Source of the DNA: Escarpia spicata
Taxonomy: Eukaryota > Annelida > Polychaeta > Sabellida > Siboglinidae
Assembly (NCBI GenBank): GCA_963995525.1
Contig: OZ023209.1
Coordinates: 32,175,295 to 32,239,294, forward strand
Direction of reading: 5' to 3'
DNA: 64,000 bases
The notes under the pieces are model-generated. The model did not search any database. It worked only from the letters and a program-made list of their open reading frames with translations, and was not told where the DNA came from. Shown here in pieces: positions 60,930-64,000 of the stretch (the stretch's first letter is position 1; every line of letters starts with the position of its first letter). Made by a program: the position numbers and the translations under genes.

Positions 60930-61545
60930 GCTATTGAATTAATCAATCTTTCATAAGTCATAGTTGACAATAGCTGGCTTTTAAGTTTCATAAGTCATTG
61001 GCTTTAACCATCTTTCATACATCATTGACATACGTTATCTTACTTTGGTTATTGACTTTAACCATCTTTCATACATCATCGACATATGTTTTCTTACTTT
61101 GGTTATTGGCTTTAGACATATTTCATAACTTGTGAAGTAGCCCCCTTTCATAACTCACTGGCTTTTGCAAACTTTTGTATGTCATTGGCCTCAGCCATAT
61201 TTCATAAGTCACTGACTTAAGACATGAAAGTCACTGGTTTTAGCTGTCTTTCATAAGTAATTGGCTTTAACCATCTTTCATAAAATTTGACTTTAATATA
61301 GCTAATCCATTCTGAGATTAACTAACCTTTTGTACTGAGATGCCTCTGAGCTTGGTTTCCGAGGATTTAGGTGCAAAGTAAGTTACCTTATTATAAGTCA
61401 TTCACCTTAGACATAAAAGTCACTGGTTTTAGCTATCTTTCATAAGTAATTATCTTTAACCATCTTTCATAAGTCTTCGGCTTCAGCTATCTTATACAAG
61501 CCATTAACGTCCATCACCTTCCAAGCCAGTAACTTTAATCATATT
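60930..61545. repeat. Degenerate 26-28-bp repeat array split by a SINE-like insertion
   Basis: The consensus is about 'ggctttaaccatctttcata' plus 'agtcatt', with roughly 15-18 diverged units. The array is interrupted at about 61290-61395 by repeat B and then resumes ('ataagtcattcaccttagac'). Confidence 0.85.
61308..61395 (+). repeat. Dispersed repeat B, copy 3
   Basis: 'tctgagattaactaaccttt', 'tgtactgagatgcctctgag' and 'cttggtttccgaggatttag' precede 'gtgcaaagtaagttaccttatta'. It lies inside the degenerate array and has a very short ATT tail. Confidence 0.75.
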
Positions 61546-64000
61546 TTTTGGGAAATGTCATAAGTCACGTAAATTGTTTCTTACAAAAGCGACCAACCTC
61601 AGCCATCAATCATAAGCTGTCGGAAACTGCACTCCATAATCCTGCCTTGAACACCACCAACACAATGTGCACGTTCTCCCTTTTCCTAGCTTTCAAGCCG
61701 ATATCCGTGTTTTTAATCCTCATTATATCGCAGCTGCCGTCTCACCTTTAGGAAGCTGTCAAAATCCTAGCCACAGCCAGTAAATCCGAACGAGCCACTC
61801 AAGGTAATATACACGCTAATCAAAGACAATCGTGACCACGGCTTTAAGGTAAATGACAACGATGCAATATTGGGGAAAGCAGAACACAGAATCTTGTATT
61901 TCATGGAAAGATAGAAAACTCTTTGATAGTGGGGAGCGGTACGGAAGAAAACGGGCATACATGAGGAGACATAAATATATGGATGGAGGCAAGGCAGGTG
62001 GTATACTGACAGAGCAATTACCACGATATCAGTGGCCACAGTGAAGGAGACTGGCAGATGAAAAGACTCAGCAGTGAATGGGGTAATGCTTTCAACTGAA
62101 TCATATTATCTTCACTGACAGAGTAAACGCAGATAAGGCCACCAATTATGAAAGCATTTTTCCATTATCGTGCTGACTAATGTGATGGTTGGCACAGAAT
62201 CTTACCAGAAATAATAATGATAGTACTTAATTTCTGTCAGGTGCAATTTTCAGTATAATGTTCAAAACTGCTTGGCAAACTACAATAACAAATAAAACAT
62301 TAAAAGATGTTGATAACAGCAAATGGAATGTAAATTGAATGTAACTGCCATACAATAATTACAACAGAAGTTAATTAAGAAAACATATACAGTGTTTTTA
62401 ACCATTAATTATTATTAATAAAAATAAAAATGAAATAGTTTATAAATAGAAAATAATAATTACAACAAAAGTATATAGTCTTGTGTATGTCTTAGCATGT
62501 GTATAAAGGGTAAGACAAAAATCAGTTTTTTGTAATTCCACATTAATGAAATATGAGTAGACAGATCGTCTGAGCGATTAGGAAACCAAAATGAGCCAGC
62601 AAGACGCAAACATTTGAAATTAACTTGACTATAAGACATATGGAATGAAGAGAATCTACCTGACTGACAAGACTGAACAACATTTGTGGAAACATAAAAC
62701 GTTGGGATACCCAAGAACTGGCATAGAGTGGTTTGAGCGATGCAAAGACGTCACCAAAATGTTGTTGAACACTACAAACAAAGTATGCCAGCCATGTCTA
62801 CAAGAGGTTGGGGGTCAAATACTTATTTGAATATTTACATTATGTGTACATTTTGTGTATTTGCATTTGATTTTTCACAGAAGCTTGTATTTATAGTTTG
62901 CATTTGAGTGATTTGATCAAATACACACCAAATACTGTACTTCGTATATGGAGTATTTCATCTGCTTGAACATGCACTTTTATGATCTTATTGGCAAAAA
63001 CGTACATTATCTAACCTAATTTGCCTTTTGTTACAATACTTTCTACTGGTTCTCAACATTTTGTATACTATTTGAATGGTAGAGTATGAAATTTATTTTG
63101 ACTTGAAAAATGTACCTGACATTTTAATAGAACACATTTCTACCAGTATTTGACCAAATGTATTTTGCATGACATTTAAAAATAGAGAGCATTCCAATAA
63201 AGCATCTGACCCCAATCCAGGCCTGAAAACAGCACACAATTTGACCTAGACAGATAAACCTGTCAGTTGGTTAAGTTTGCTTGGTTGCTATGGTGACAAG
63301 ACTGACAATGACATCACTTCCTGTTGTCATCACCTAGGGAAGTGAATGCTGACAGGAGATGTTTGGTGTGGTCAGGAGATGAGAAGTATCCATCAGGCAA
63401 GACACATGTTGGATGTAACCCACAGGTGGCCTTCATCCCAGAAGGGCACTCACATTAGTCTAGAGGAGAGAAGTGAGAACCAAACATCCGTTCACTCTTT
63501 ATTAGTTCTGGTAATTTACCAGTCTAGTCTTGAATGATGCATGTATCGTGCCATAGAAAGAGATATCTGAATGAAATCAACCAATGAACCTGGGTGTCTT
63601 CTATGAACCGTTGCTAAAAATGTGTTGTAGAAAGGTGTCGTACTTGTTACAACAATTTTCAATTCTTCATATATATGATGTCTGCCACTGTAGTAAATGT
63701 TCCCAAGTTATCGTATATTTCACGGTCTGAGATATCATCGGGCAACTGTTACATGTACAGAGTGACAATTGTTTTTACATGTTTTATATTCACAATTAAT
63801 TGTATCTCACATACAGTTGTACATCTAGAATAATAATTTGTAGTTTTGTAAACAAGTTCTTTGCGAAATAAAAATAAAATGTTAGATCTAAATTGTACTT
63901 AGACCTAAACTGTTGACAAGAAATTTTAAAGTTTGATAACGAACAACATGTGACCATGGTAACTACTCTTGCAAAACGATACGTTACATAACTGTAATAG
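61546..64000. other. Non-coding stretch to window end
   Basis: AT-rich unique sequence. No array, recognised exon or RNA gene is seen. The frames at 61767-62044 and 62645-62830 have no known motif. Confidence 0.4.

Overview
This window looks like AT-rich nuclear DNA of an invertebrate animal. The grounds are mostly non-coding DNA, consensus GTAAGT splice donors, a KH-domain splicing-factor exon of animal type, a hAT transposon with an 8-bp target duplication, LINE and SINE debris, and many minisatellites. The dispersed 'agcgctttacactttactccc' repeat recalls marine lophotrochozoans, perhaps a mollusc. That placement is an impression, not a proof.

I can defend one protein-coding exon. It lies on the minus strand at 5342-5515 and is the first coding exon of a poly(rC)-binding protein (PCBP / hnRNP E / Drosophila mub family). 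It has a strong Kozak start, an upstream in-frame stop, the first beta strand of KH1 (TVTLRVIMQGK) and a perfect donor directly after the lysine. The rest of KH1 is not found at lower coordinates, so the next intron probably runs more than 5.3 kb and off the left edge. Its leader carries C-rich tracts and a good acceptor near 5654. A GC-rich patch at about 16.54-17.09 kb, with a GC box, E-box and inverted CCAAT boxes, could be a distal promoter and first exon. If so, 5.7-16.5 kb is the 5' intron and everything to the right is upstream of the gene.

Layout: 1-5.3 kb intron with a 34-bp array; 5.3-5.9 kb PCBP exon and leader; 7.0-9.8 kb four tandem arrays; 9.8-16.5 kb mostly unique sequence with a SINE-like repeat, a LINE tail and a nuclear-receptor DR1 site; 16.5-17.1 kb possible promoter; 18.7-19.0 kb CA repeat; 21.84-23.14 kb complete non-autonomous hAT element; 23.4-27.1 kb two minisatellites and a tRNA-derived SINE candidate; 28.9-29.6 kb unique patch with two perfect CREs and a 46-codon ORF; 32.0-32.9 kb two arrays; 35.0 kb GA and poly-C tracts; 36.4-40.7 kb a chain of degenerate arrays; 42.4-43.7 kb unique patch with two strong hairpins, one resembling a microRNA precursor; 45.9 kb weak Tc1-like remnant; 49.1 kb five near-identical 48-mers; 51.1 kb CA repeat; 54.5-54.9 kb LINE C-terminal fragment; 55.3-56.05 kb an array whose unit repeats a consensus splice donor; 60.9-61.5 kb a degenerate array split by a SINE-like insertion.

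Most other open frames here are chance or repeat-derived. With stop codons at about 7 percent of triplets, one or two frames above 120 codons are expected in 64 kb by chance. No rRNA, certain tRNA, CRISPR array or prokaryotic gene is visible.
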